Shown here: piece by piece, positions 40,466 to 50,400 of the stretch | Layout of the letters: every line of letters begins with the position of its first letter | Numbering within the stretch: position 1 is the stretch's first letter | Source: Trypanosoma brucei gambiense DAL972 | Lineage: Eukaryota; Euglenozoa; Kinetoplastea; Trypanosomatida; Trypanosomatidae | Assembly: GCF_000210295.1 (NCBI RefSeq) | Contig: NC_026741.1 | Coordinates: 1,178,001-1,242,000, forward strand | Length of the DNA: 64,000 bases | Direction: 5' to 3' | Position numbers and translations under genes: made by a program | The notes under the pieces: generated by a model | The model's input: the letters and a program-made list of their open reading frames with translations, nothing else | The model's database searches: none | What the model was told of the DNA's origin: nothing

Positions 40466-43400
40466 TCAATAGGGTCCCAAAGTCGATGCGCTCCTCAATG
40501 AGAGGTGACGCGTTGAGGTCCGAGAGGGTGTCGTCGCAGCTGTCGTGGATGTTTGCGGAACACTATTTGTCCCCTCGGCAGCGCCAACGTAGCAATTGAG
40601 CACCGGAAGAGGGTTCACGACAAGACCCTCGTCGCGGAAATGCAGCCACATCGCGGAAGATCTAAATATATCCAAGCGTACAAGAACGCGAAGTTCTCCT
40701 GGCGTCAAACGGACCCCTTTACTCCGTTGACGACTTAGTAGTTGCTCTCTCGTCTCCGCATACACGGCTAAAGGTACATGCCACTCTCTACAAAAGTTCA
40801 CACCACGGTCCCCAATTCGGAAAGCCATCCCGTCATCACTTATTCCCATTGGTAATTCGAAACGAGGCCACAGACCTGTGACATGACTAAGGCCAATCAC
40901 CCATGCCTCGAATTCAGGTGGAGAGTCACACACAAAATCTACTCGTTCTTCTCTCCCGTACGAGTCCTTTTCGTGCTGTGTGTGAATAACACCCCAACTG
41001 GTGTAACACACACCCCCAACAGAGTCTTCTTTGACGCGCCCCAACAGAATACTTGTTATCAAACAAAGCGGGAAGGAGCCCTCCTTCCCTAGAGAGCCAA
41101 CAACCGACCAGCACAAGCGGGGTTCTCTAGACTTGACATCTACATAAATAAGTCGACTGTGGCATGTACCATCACTGTTAAACTTTCTGACTTTACCCCC
41201 CATCTTCATGAAAGAAGCAACGTCATCCAAAAACTCGGGGTCATCATACTTTGTCTGGTGGACCCCCTTCTCCTTTTTGCGGGAACGGGTGTTTGCCCCA
41301 ATATCAGCATCCACGCGCATCCAGTACGGGAACGGTTGGGCCGCTAACTCCTTTCCCTTAGGTGTCCACGGTCCCAGCACTGAGCGTAATACTTCACGGT
41401 AATTCCTGCCACCCCCTTCGTTAAAATGCGTGGTCGCGCTATCTGTCACAGCACGGGCCATGCTGAGCCTCCACATCTCCAGCACCTCTTCATTTTGCGA
41501 CTGGTACCGATCCTGCTCTTCTTCTAGTAGAGTCGAAAGTTGTTTGTTCCTGTACATTAAGTTACACATTGTGAGACACGTTGTTGCTAATTCAGCTGCC
41601 TCTCCCACATCAGACGAAATTTCAGACAATTCATCTTCTCCCTCCTCGTCGTCCCATTCTCCCCCCAGTTCCCAATGAGTCGACTCTTCACCAGAGTAAT
41701 CGTTGTAAGCACCGCCGTTGTGAACTCCATTGAGGTGGGCCTCACTATACTCTAATCCGGTGATCACGTTGTCTGTCTTTTCAATGTCCGTCGCAACGAG
41801 TTTACAACGCTGATGGAGCTGACGGCGCATGGAGCGAGTATCTCTATAGTCGGTAGCTTCCTTCACAAGTCTCCTTTCCCACGCCTGCCACTCGTCTGTA
41901 GTCAATGGGCCATCATCCGCTGAGGCCGTCTCTAAGCGCGAGTGAAGCTCCATGTACCCATTTTTCCACTCCTCAACCATTTCGTCACACAGCTCGCGCC
42001 GCAATTCCTCTTGTCGCTCCTCCTCGTTTGCAGTCTCCTTCTCTGACGCGACAGCTTTCAGTGCATCACATAGGGTAAACATACCAATATATCGTGCATC
42101 AGAGTCCCTGAGGCGTATATTGAAGGCCGTGTCGTACAGAAGATTGTTTCTATCTGCTGCCACATGCTTTATGACCTCTGGGGGGGAAAAGCTGTGCTTT
42201 TCCCGAGCGATGGCCAAATCTGCAGATAACTCCGCAAAGCACCGAACTGACGAGTGGAAACTCCCTGCTTTTGGCGAATCGAGGTCATTATTTGTGTTGC
42301 GGATAGCGGTGGAAGATACCTTGAGCTCTTTCACTTTGTTGGCGAAGTGAAGAGACGAAACCGTCTCATCGAATGTAAGCACAGTTGGGCTCACCGTTAC
42401 GATTAGAACGACGTGAGAATTTGGGGCGGCGAAAGTGTCGCGAAGAACGGTTGTGAGCTTTGTGTTGCGATACGGGATGTGCGCCGCGCCCTCATACAGG
42501 GCATGCACAACACTTCCTAATGCAGTCAGTGACGAGTTAATTTTTTTAAGCTCGTCAAAACCAATACTATTCACCTTGACGTTTCCCGGCTTCTCACTTC
42601 CCGCAAGATCTACCAATGACAACTTACTGTACATTACGGGAGCATTGGCATCGCCAAGTAGGTCGTTCGAAGCGTCAGCAAACAACGCATGTGTGTGCGA
42701 TATGGGTCTCGTTCCCGGGGGGCACACCTGAGACGCTTCCTTCAAAGCTAAGCACTGTGGTAGAGTCAACGGTTTGGTGCTCACAGTTGTTATAGGCTGT
42801 TGGTACACCTCGATATTAAAAATTGCATGGGAACGGGACGATTTGTCGTTTCCGAAGGTCATTCGTTGCATACGTTTGGCCGATGCCTCCTGGTACACCC
42901 GCAGTGCATCTTCAAGCTCAAGGATCGGCACGTACTCAAGATTCGAAAAGAGAACGTGGTCCTTTGTGACAGCCATCTGCACAACCGCGGGGGACTCGCC
43001 AGCACTCAACAAATCTCTCACTTCTTCCAGGTAAATTTCAAGAGCGGAAATTCCAACAACCGTATGCGATGAATTTCTGCGCAAAGATGCGTAGTTCAGT
43101 ATATCTTGAAGAGAGCGGAGGAGGACACCCGATTCACTTGTAATGAGTTCTCCATTTGCTGCCTCAGGATTTGTCACTCCAAGAATTGTATATGTCTTCC
43201 CACTCCCAGTTTGGCCGTATGTTAACAGCGACGAGTTGGTACCGCTTACCACGTTTTCTACCGCAGACAAAGCGAGCGCCTCGTATACCTCCTCCTGCGT
43301 CGCATCTTCTTCAAACACGCAATCGTACGCAAAGTGAACCGTGCGTCCATTCCCCACTGAGCAACCATCACTTACCCGCAGTGTGGTGTCAGAAAGCACC

Positions 43401-43531
43401 GCGCAGGCCTTCTTCTGTTGGAACTCTGACACGTGCTGCGGATTCGCTGCTCCCTTCACCAGGGGCCGCACTCGCACACCAACACTAACCAAAGCGGAAC
43501 TATTTACCATAGCCTCCTTGGTGATTAGCAC
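40466..43531 (-). CDS. Kinesin motor protein with C-terminal PH-like domain
   Basis: A 1021-residue kinesin with an N-terminal motor. Motifs in order: VRVRP near residue 20, phosphate loop GQTGSGKT at 106-113, NDKSSRSHAIF switch I at ~230 and LVDLAGSEK switch II at ~315. The motor ends near FANKVKELKVSS (~405). A central region of charged helices and an acidic patch (GGEWDDEEGEDELSE) follows. The region ~800-930 (SRLIYVDVKSREPRLCWSVV onward) has the look of a PH-like domain, which suggests membrane or lipid binding. Kinesin-3 proteins combine an N-terminal motor with a PH domain, but I cannot see a clear FHA domain, so I leave the class open. The start may be Met8 instead of Met1. Confidence 0.88.
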   Translation of the reverse strand: MLITKEAMVNSSALVSVGVRVRPLVKGAANPQHVSEFQQKKACAVLSDTTLRVSDGCSVGNGRTVHFAYDCVFEEDATQEEVYEALALSAVENVVSGTNSSLLTYGQTGSGKTYTILGVTNPEAANGELITSESGVLLRSLQDILNYASLRRNSSHTVVGISALEIYLEEVRDLLSAGESPAVVQMAVTKDHVLFSNLEYVPILELEDALRVYQEASAKRMQRMTFGNDKSSRSHAIFNIEVYQQPITTVSTKPLTLPQCLALKEASQVCPPGTRPISHTHALFADASNDLLGDANAPVMYSKLSLVDLAGSEKPGNVKVNSIGFDELKKINSSLTALGSVVHALYEGAAHIPYRNTKLTTVLRDTFAAPNSHVVLIVTVSPTVLTFDETVSSLHFANKVKELKVSSTAIRNTNNDLDSPKAGSFHSSVRCFAELSADLAIAREKHSFSPPEVIKHVAADRNNLLYDTAFNIRLRDSDARYIGMFTLCDALKAVASEKETANEEERQEELRRELCDEMVEEWKNGYMELHSRLETASADDGPLTTDEWQAWERRLVKEATDYRDTRSMRRQLHQRCKLVATDIEKTDNVITGLEYSEAHLNGVHNGGAYNDYSGEESTHWELGGEWDDEEGEDELSEISSDVGEAAELATTCLTMCNLMYRNKQLSTLLEEEQDRYQSQNEEVLEMWRLSMARAVTDSATTHFNEGGGRNYREVLRSVLGPWTPKGKELAAQPFPYWMRVDADIGANTRSRKKEKGVHQTKYDDPEFLDDVASFMKMGGKVRKFNSDGTCHSRLIYVDVKSREPRLCWSVVGSLGKEGSFPLCLITSILLGRVKEDSVGGVCYTSWGVIHTQHEKDSYGREERVDFVCDSPPEFEAWVIGLSHVTGLWPRFELPMGISDDGMAFRIGDRGVNFCREWHVPLAVYAETREQLLSRQRSKGVRLTPGELRVLVRLDIFRSSAMWLHFRDEGLVVNPLPVLNCYVGAAEGTNSVPQTSTTAATTPSRTSTRHLSLRSASTLGPY

Positions 43532-43816
43532 GCTGCAAAGCAGACGTCAAACCACTGGAAGTACAGGTGAGACGGGTGGGAGTGAGAAGGACAAAAGTGG
43601 TAACCACAACCATTAGCTGCCACAAAGGTGGTCAGAATGAGAGAAAGTCTTCATGTGGCGACAAAAACAAGAATTAAAAAAAAGTGGCGTGAGGGGTGTT
43701 ACTGAGTAAATCTTTTTTTTAAAAGCAAAGTTCGATCCGGTTTCAACGAAACTTATCGGCAACGGCATGCCCATGTAACACGAGAAACTAAAAGGAAATA
43801 CCAAAACCGAGCGGCA

Positions 43817-44722
43817 TCATATGTTGAAGATGATACCCTCTTCTATGAGCTGCTCGATGGCGGGTTTGATCAGCTTCCGGATTGTCTGCTCCGCCTTACA
43901 ATCTGCACCCTGCACTGAACCAAAATTAGACAACACCCGGAAACTTTTCAGCGGATCACCAAAAAGCTGCATCTTCACCACGCGTTGCTTCACTAGCATT
44001 TTAGTCGATAAAATGTCAAAGAATGGTGGGGAAACATTGCGCACCCTCAAAGAATGCCTCGGATGACCCTCCGATGCTCCTTCCATATCCACTGATGAAA
44101 GTGAACCATCAATGGAGTCGAGTACACCCGGCAACCGCATTGCCCCCCGACCGCCACCGCCAAGTAAAACACCGTACCCCGAGCGGTGACGAGTGGACGG
44201 GGTGCCTGCACGACACGGTGGGTGCATACCATTTGTGTTTTTCCTGCTTCTGACAGTCGTCGCGAGGGGGGCAACTGGTACATCGGCGCATTTTCCCCAT
44301 TGCACATTTTCTTCAAGTTCCTGAAGAATCTCAATGGCGACCATTCCATCGATGAGAATGTCCCGTAATGTCATCTCAAACGGGCAAAAAAATGGAAGGG
44401 CGAAGTTATTGTCGGCTTCCTCGGCGCCGGACCCCACCATATCGAGGTTCACCTCAAGCCCACTAAGGCGAATGAAAAAATCACCAGTGTAACGCACCTT
44501 CACCATTATTACTGTGCGCTCAGCCGACAGCATTCGTATTCCACTGAGCGTGACTTCAGGAGGGTTGGACCCCAGATTAAGTTCATCTACGTTCACAGTG
44601 CCACGAATTTGCCCATCGCTACCCTCAGCCATGGAGTTCCGGATGGCGCGCTCAACGGCCGCGCGAATCAACTCCCTTCTCTCTGCGCACAGTGAAGTGG
44701 GCCACTCCCACTGCAGCATCAC
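43817..44722 (-). CDS. SMP-domain protein resembling ERMES subunit Mdm12
   Basis: A 301-residue protein I recognise by pattern. A Trp-rich start (MLQWEWPTSL) is followed by an amphipathic helix, the strand VNVDELNLGSNPPEVTLSGI (43-62), then VMVKVRYTGDFFIRLSGLEV and LPFFCPFEMTLRDILIDGMV (109-128), and finally a C-terminal helix ending LIKPAIEQLIEEGIIF. This order (DLG-type strand, YxGD strand, P-x-x-hydrophobic strand, terminal helix close to EELVFP) is that of the lipid-binding SMP domain of Mdm12. A flexible insert with low complexity sits at ~150-225. Mdm12 acts in the ER-mitochondria encounter structure as a soluble lipid carrier, and the lack of a membrane segment here fits. The assignment is by eye only. 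Confidence 0.68.
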   Translation of the reverse strand: MMLQWEWPTSLCAERRELIRAAVERAIRNSMAEGSDGQIRGTVNVDELNLGSNPPEVTLSGIRMLSAERTVIMVKVRYTGDFFIRLSGLEVNLDMVGSGAEEADNNFALPFFCPFEMTLRDILIDGMVAIEILQELEENVQWGKCADVPVAPLATTVRSRKNTNGMHPPCRAGTPSTRHRSGYGVLLGGGGRGAMRLPGVLDSIDGSLSSVDMEGASEGHPRHSLRVRNVSPPFFDILSTKMLVKQRVVKMQLFGDPLKSFRVLSNFGSVQGADCKAEQTIRKLIKPAIEQLIEEGIIFNI

Positions 44723-45039
44723 CTAACCACTATTTGTTGTCCACCACTACAGAAACAAACAGACCTAAGTAACTCCGGTGGTCCGCCGGATGGGGTGGGG
44801 AATGGGGACCAGCTGACGAAGCTGGCAAAAGCAAGAGAAAAAAGACAACAACTTATTGTGCCAAAGGGAACAGGGGTGATCTTGTCCCCTGTTCCTATTA
44901 TCATCCTGTATTCATTTAACCAGCAAGTGAGGAATACTAGTGCCCGGACGAACGTACAGTGAAGTGCCAAAAGGGGGAAAAAACATTCGCAATTATACGA
45001 GTAAAAGCAGTATGATCAATGCCATACCGAAGCCACAAC
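44723..45039. other. Intergenic spacer
   Basis: Flanks of the PPR gene (3') and of the Mdm12-like gene (5'). An inverted stretch near 44870-44900 (ggaacaggggtgatc/ttgtcccctgttcc) can form a hairpin. No gene seen. Confidence 0.5.
44868..44897. repeat. Short inverted repeat in 5' flank of the Mdm12-like gene
   Basis: The sequence gggaacagggg, a short loop, and cccctgttcc form a near-perfect hairpin of about 10 base pairs. It lies upstream of the start codon in the transcribed strand and might be in the intergenic pre-mRNA. Significance unknown. Confidence 0.6.
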
Positions 45040-47079
45040 TTATACCAGTTGCTCCCCAGGCGAGCGACCAAATGGTATCACGCTACCACGCATACTCCCA
45101 ACATCCAGAGCTGCCTTCCCCGGTGGCTTCGTGTGCTGCCCAAAGCGGCGAAGGACGATGTCACGAGGACTAAGTTTCCACTCTGTACGCAACTGCCTGA
45201 GCTCATGAGGGGGAACTTGAATCACAGGGATATCCTCATCATATTGAGGTGCTTCACCCTTTTCGGAGTCACCTTGTAAGCTCTCGCCGATAACTTTGAT
45301 AAAATCATTTACAACAGGGGATTCACCAAAAGCATCCCTGCACAAATTCACACAAATCTCGGTGTCCGCATTCGGTCGAATCTTCAACAAAGTGAAGAAA
45401 CCCACGAGCTCCTCCGTCATGGAAAGCGAACCATTCGATGAAATGGCGTTTGAGTTTGCCAACAAAAGCGAATTAATCATCCGCGTCGTCAAAGGCTTGC
45501 CAAACCCTACAATTCTCTTCAAGGCACTAAACCCTGAAGCAACCGCGCCAAGGTGGGCACACAATTCAAGAAACTGATCGTAGATGGGTGAAATAAGATC
45601 CACACTACTACCCACAGCTTCCAACCGCTTGATCAAGGTTTCAGATCTCTCTAGCATGGCCGCGGTTGGCTCCTCGCAGTTACTGCAAGCCTGGATAAAG
45701 AGGAGCACCATCTCCGGTGTCGGATTCATATTCTGATGGACAAAATGTTGGTCAAATATGGCAAGTGCTAGTTCACCATCGCGCTGAAGTGCGCAGTACA
45801 TGAATGAAAGAGTGAAGAGGACAAAATCTGGCGTTAAGCCTCGTGGTCGCAGTTGAGATAAGACGTCCATGACGTAATCTCCAAAACCAGCAACCCCACG
45901 GATCGCATAGACCAGCCAATGGAAGCATTCTATGGAAAGGCGGATATCAGATGCATCTGCGAAACCCTGTGCTTTCAAAACAAGCGTTGGTTTATTGAAG
46001 GCACAACACATGCGCATGTACGCCTCAATTGAAGCGGTTGTTCGGGGCAGCTGATAAAAGTCAAAAAGGGACCAAACTTCCAAACCCATTTTCTCCACCT
46101 CCTCAGGTTCACACAGGTAGGATCTTTCGCCCTCGCTGGTGGCCCTTGACGCTTCATGTTTTGACATTTGTTCCCCCAAAATTGAATACAGTATCATGGC
46201 CTTGTTCAGCATGGTACCGCGGGGTCGAAGATTTCGTTTGATAACCTCCTCCAGGGTGTCTATGCCTTCGCTTACGCGACCCGCTGCAACACAAAGAGTA
46301 AGCAATGCATCGAAGAAAAACGTGTTGAGGATGAAAGACTCGGGGGACTCTTTCTCAAGTTCCCTCGCACGATTTGCGTACACGTTCCATCCCTCTTCCC
46401 ACTTGCCACAAGCCGCAGCACATAACACCATCTCGCCGTGTGTCTCCACACCCACCTCTACAGGAGGGATGTTTGTTACAATCATGCGCTCGAACATTTC
46501 CACAGCACATTGGAAGCTAGCGTGGCGCCCCCACACTTCCAGCATCTCAATCTGCTGTCTCTGGTACCGTATGAGGGCGGCACAACTTTTATCCGGTAGT
46601 GGCACTCTTTGGTATAAAAAATCAGTGAGCAAACGACCCGGCGTTGGTAACAAGCGAGCGTGCCTGACAAGTTTGTCGACGTCAAGTAAGTGCATATCCC
46701 GTTTAAAATATCCGTACCGAGCATACCGAAGGTTTCTTGCTAGCGCTGTCTGGTTATAAATGTGCTTTATATGAGGCCGATCGGGGTCCACCCACACGCG
46801 GTGAGCCTTCTCGAAACCAGGCTCACCACCGTAGAGGCCCATAGCGGCGTTTGTAAGGGCAGGACGGTGCAGCTCGCGGTATGCGGGGCTGCGAACATGT
46901 TGCTCACGGGCCAACAGGTTCTGCTCTGTATCGTCAAACCAAAGTGGCGCCGTACAATCAACTTTTTCTCGGGCCACATCCCCTTCCTTTTGTTTTCGTC
47001 GATTTTCCGCTGCATACCATTCGGCTGCTTTCACTGCTGCTGCGGCGAGGCGCAGACGGGGGACGGCGTGCGACAGCAT
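45040..47079 (-). CDS. Pentatricopeptide-repeat protein, probably mitochondrial
   Basis: A 679-residue helical repeat protein. The N-terminus (MLSHAVPRLRLAAAAVKAAE) is basic and Ala-rich without acids, like a mitochondrial presequence. Tandem helix pairs of PPR type follow, for example around FQCAVEMFERMIVTNIPP, FFFDALLTLCVAAGRVSEGI and LDTLEEVIKRNLRPRGTM, and again at ~430-560. In kinetoplastids such proteins act in the mitochondrial ribosome (the KRIPP series) or in RNA processing. I recall KRIPP8 being assigned to this part of chromosome 8 but cannot confirm it. The C-terminus is basic and ends in a proline/glycine-rich tail. Confidence 0.75.
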   Translation of the reverse strand: MLSHAVPRLRLAAAAVKAAEWYAAENRRKQKEGDVAREKVDCTAPLWFDDTEQNLLAREQHVRSPAYRELHRPALTNAAMGLYGGEPGFEKAHRVWVDPDRPHIKHIYNQTALARNLRYARYGYFKRDMHLLDVDKLVRHARLLPTPGRLLTDFLYQRVPLPDKSCAALIRYQRQQIEMLEVWGRHASFQCAVEMFERMIVTNIPPVEVGVETHGEMVLCAAACGKWEEGWNVYANRARELEKESPESFILNTFFFDALLTLCVAAGRVSEGIDTLEEVIKRNLRPRGTMLNKAMILYSILGEQMSKHEASRATSEGERSYLCEPEEVEKMGLEVWSLFDFYQLPRTTASIEAYMRMCCAFNKPTLVLKAQGFADASDIRLSIECFHWLVYAIRGVAGFGDYVMDVLSQLRPRGLTPDFVLFTLSFMYCALQRDGELALAIFDQHFVHQNMNPTPEMVLLFIQACSNCEEPTAAMLERSETLIKRLEAVGSSVDLISPIYDQFLELCAHLGAVASGFSALKRIVGFGKPLTTRMINSLLLANSNAISSNGSLSMTEELVGFFTLLKIRPNADTEICVNLCRDAFGESPVVNDFIKVIGESLQGDSEKGEAPQYDEDIPVIQVPPHELRQLRTEWKLSPRDIVLRRFGQHTKPPGKAALDVGSMRGSVIPFGRSPGEQLV

Positions 47080-47492
47080 CCACCCGGGACGGTTGAAAAA
47101 CTAGTGAAAGTGTAAAGTTGGAAGGGAAAAGGCGATTGAAAACGGACCATATCGGGGTAGAAAAATAGCAACAGTACCAATAACAACCAGGAAAAAAGTG
47201 CACGAACACAACGGACGCATCCACCCGCCCTCATGCTCACATGGATACCTACCTTCTAATGCACATCAGACAGTAAATCTATTTATGTATAAAAATGATA
47301 ATAGAGCACACCTTCGAACCACAGCCACAGCGGGGTAGAGAAGTATGTGAACATTTTTCTTTATTGTTTGAGGGTACATACAGTAATCGCACGTCACTGT
47401 TTCTACCGCTGATGTTTTATTTTCTTGTACATTTCTGGAGAGAGTGTGCCCACCCCAGGGCAACAGACCGCTTTCCCTCGCCCATACAATTT
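47080..47492. other. Intergenic spacer
   Basis: Purine-rich plus-strand stretches near 47100-47140 and 47155-47195 read as pyrimidine tracts for the PPR gene. The rest is the 3' flank of CFAP57. No gene seen. Confidence 0.5.
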
Positions 47493-50400
47493 TTACTCCT
47501 CCTTCTTCGTGGAGAGCGGCACCTGAGCGGACCTGGTCTGAATGTCTTCCTCTAGTTTCTTCGCTATTTCATTTAGGCGCGCTAGCTCTGCGCGTTGTGA
47601 GGCAATCTCCCGTATAACATCCTCCTCACAGGCAGATACACTGCTCTGCCCTGCCGATCGCCACACACCGGCTTTTCCCGCCAGCAGTCTGGCCTCCTTT
47701 CGTAAGTCATTGATTTCCTTTATAAGAATGACGTTCTCAGCAGTAATACGATACTTGTCACTACGGTTATTCTCCGCGTTCTTGTTTACCTTATTCCTCA
47801 GTCCGGCAAGATTGCGCTCAAGGTGATCACGTTCACGGTTGTACTCCCTTACTTCATCGGCTGCTGACCGCGACGCAAGGGCTTTAAGTGTACCAATTGC
47901 CTTCCCCGACGTGTACTTGTCGAAGAGTTGCTTGGCCGACTCCTTCAACTTACGCGGGTTTGTTTCGTCGTGTAAATCACATAACTCCGTCCACAGACGG
48001 GACTGGAACTCACCGAAGCTGCGCATGGAAACAGCCAGCTTCTCAAGCTCACGACTCTGTCCAGCCTTCTTTTGCCGCAAGTTGCGTATTTGTAGGACAA
48101 GGTGATCGTTGCTACGGGTGTATTTGTCCGCTTCTCGTCCCATCTCCGCTAGACGAGATTTCGTTTGCCGTATTTCTTCATCACGGGGATCAATCTGAGA
48201 TTTCAGCTCTTTGATTTTGTACTCCAGAACAAACTTAAACTTCTCAAGCTCCTGGTTCTTCTTCTTCAAATCAAGTACTCGGCGTTCCTTCTCGGCTATG
48301 GTTTCTCCACGGTCCCTGAACTCCTGTGTGAGTGCCTCAATGTCGCGTTTGGCGGCTTCAATTTGTGACTCCAGTGCCGTTTGCTGCCGCATCCTTTCTC
48401 GCACCTCCGCTTTCGTGGCCTCCAGTTCTGCCCGCGCTATGTTCTCGGCCGAGAGCAAAGAGTCGTTTACACCTTGCAAAGCAAACAGCTCGTGTGATTG
48501 TTCCTTGCGCCGCTTTTCATTGCCCTCCTTCCGCTTGATCACCTCTACGTCAGTGGCCTCCTCCATCATAGCGCAGAACGTATCAGTGCGCTTTTCATCC
48601 TCTTCCTTTTCTGCCAGCAACTGCTGATAACGATCGTCTAGCTCCTTTATGGTACGCTGCTGGATCTCCCTATCCTCAACTGGTTTTTGTCTCGCCTGCT
48701 CGCGTATGCGAACAATATTCTTGTCATGCTCATGCTGCTTCTCACTAATCAGTTGCTGCAAGCGGTCACTGCGACGACGTAAAAACAGGATCTTCGCGGC
48801 GTAATCCTCCTTGGTACGCAGTAGGGATGCCTTGTCCTTATCCTCCATCTCAGCCATATACTCCGTAAATCTAATTGCCTGTTCATTTTTCTCTTCTTTT
48901 AGAGCTTCAAAACGGGCAACACGCTCTGCTCGTTTCTCTGCGAACTCCCGTTCCAACCTCGACAGCTGCTCTTCGTGCACACGGTCACGAATTATTTGTT
49001 GTTGTCGCATGCGCTCTTTTAATTCAGTTGCCTCAGCGGTGAGCTCGACTACGGTCTTAGTAGATGCTTCCATATCCTTACGTGCTACAAACAGTTCGCT
49101 CGAATATTCCACCTCTTTTTGAGGGCCCCGATACGGCGCGACGACATCCCAAAATATAACGGCGCCGTCCTCACCTGTACTTATTATTAATCCGTCGTCG
49201 AACGATAGAACAAGACGTGAAACAACGCCTGTGTGGGCATGGTGCAGCTCCGACATGATACCATTTACATCGTTGTCATTGTCATTTAACGAAAGCCTCT
49301 CACCAAGATACGTGTTAAAGACGCGAACCGTGCCATCTTCACATCCAGTAAAAAGTAGCTTCAATCTGGAGCTGATGGCCATAGAAAATATGGAGGCGTT
49401 GTGAAGGTCGTGCACCGCAACTTGTGACAGCTTAGTGCGATCAAATTGGCGTAACTTGCGGTCATTACCTGCAGTCCACACAGTTCCCAAGTCCGCCACT
49501 GCACAGTTGTATGTCATTTCTTTTAGGGTGTTGTCATTTACCTTATGGAAGTCGCACAAGCTAAATTCAAAAACAGCACCATCCATACCTACGGTTATTA
49601 TCCGCGTGTCGTCCGGTGGGACGAAGTATATGCTCTTTACTTTGCCACTGTGGCCTCGTAGATGGCCTATTAACTCACAAGTATGAGTGAAGTACACATA
49701 AACCGTCGTGGCATGAGCAGCTGCAAAAAAGTTGCCGCCATTACTAAAGCGGCACTCCATGCAGGATCTTATGCCAATGTTCTTAAGGTGCCGAACATCG
49801 TTGTAGTACAAATTCATCATATGCAGACCATCTGCGAGTCCTACGAGAAGGTGCGTCCCGGATGGGTGCAAAGCAACACTGCAGATGTCCGAAGTAAAGC
49901 GCTTGCGGAACTCAACAACACCTGTGATAAAATTCCACACAAAAACGCAGCGGTCGCGCCCTGCGGTGACAGCGAGTGGCCGCTGCACACAAATGTCTAC
50001 CCCTATCACTGGCGCTGAGTGAAACGGTTGGCCAATGGGCTCAAACACACCATCCTCATTCTTAAAAAAGTCGGCATTCGGAAGGTTTAGTGAATAAAGC
50101 TGCTTCGTGCTAGTAAGAAATGAAACGTACTCCTCTGCTGGTGGAGGGGACAGAGTAAAGGAAAGTATCACGGGTATTGCATCACCCGGAGGTCCCATAA
50201 TGTTCGAGTCATTGTTGAACTTGAACGTTCGAACCTTCCGATACATCTCCTTGTTGTCAACCCGTTCGTAAATGCTAATAAGACCCAGGTCCCCTCCGCA
50301 TATAAAGCCTTTGCCACAAGCAACCAACGCAGTAATAGCAATCCCGTCTGATGGGGAAAGCGGAAGTGCATACTTTACCTCGTTGTTTTCCATAAGAACC

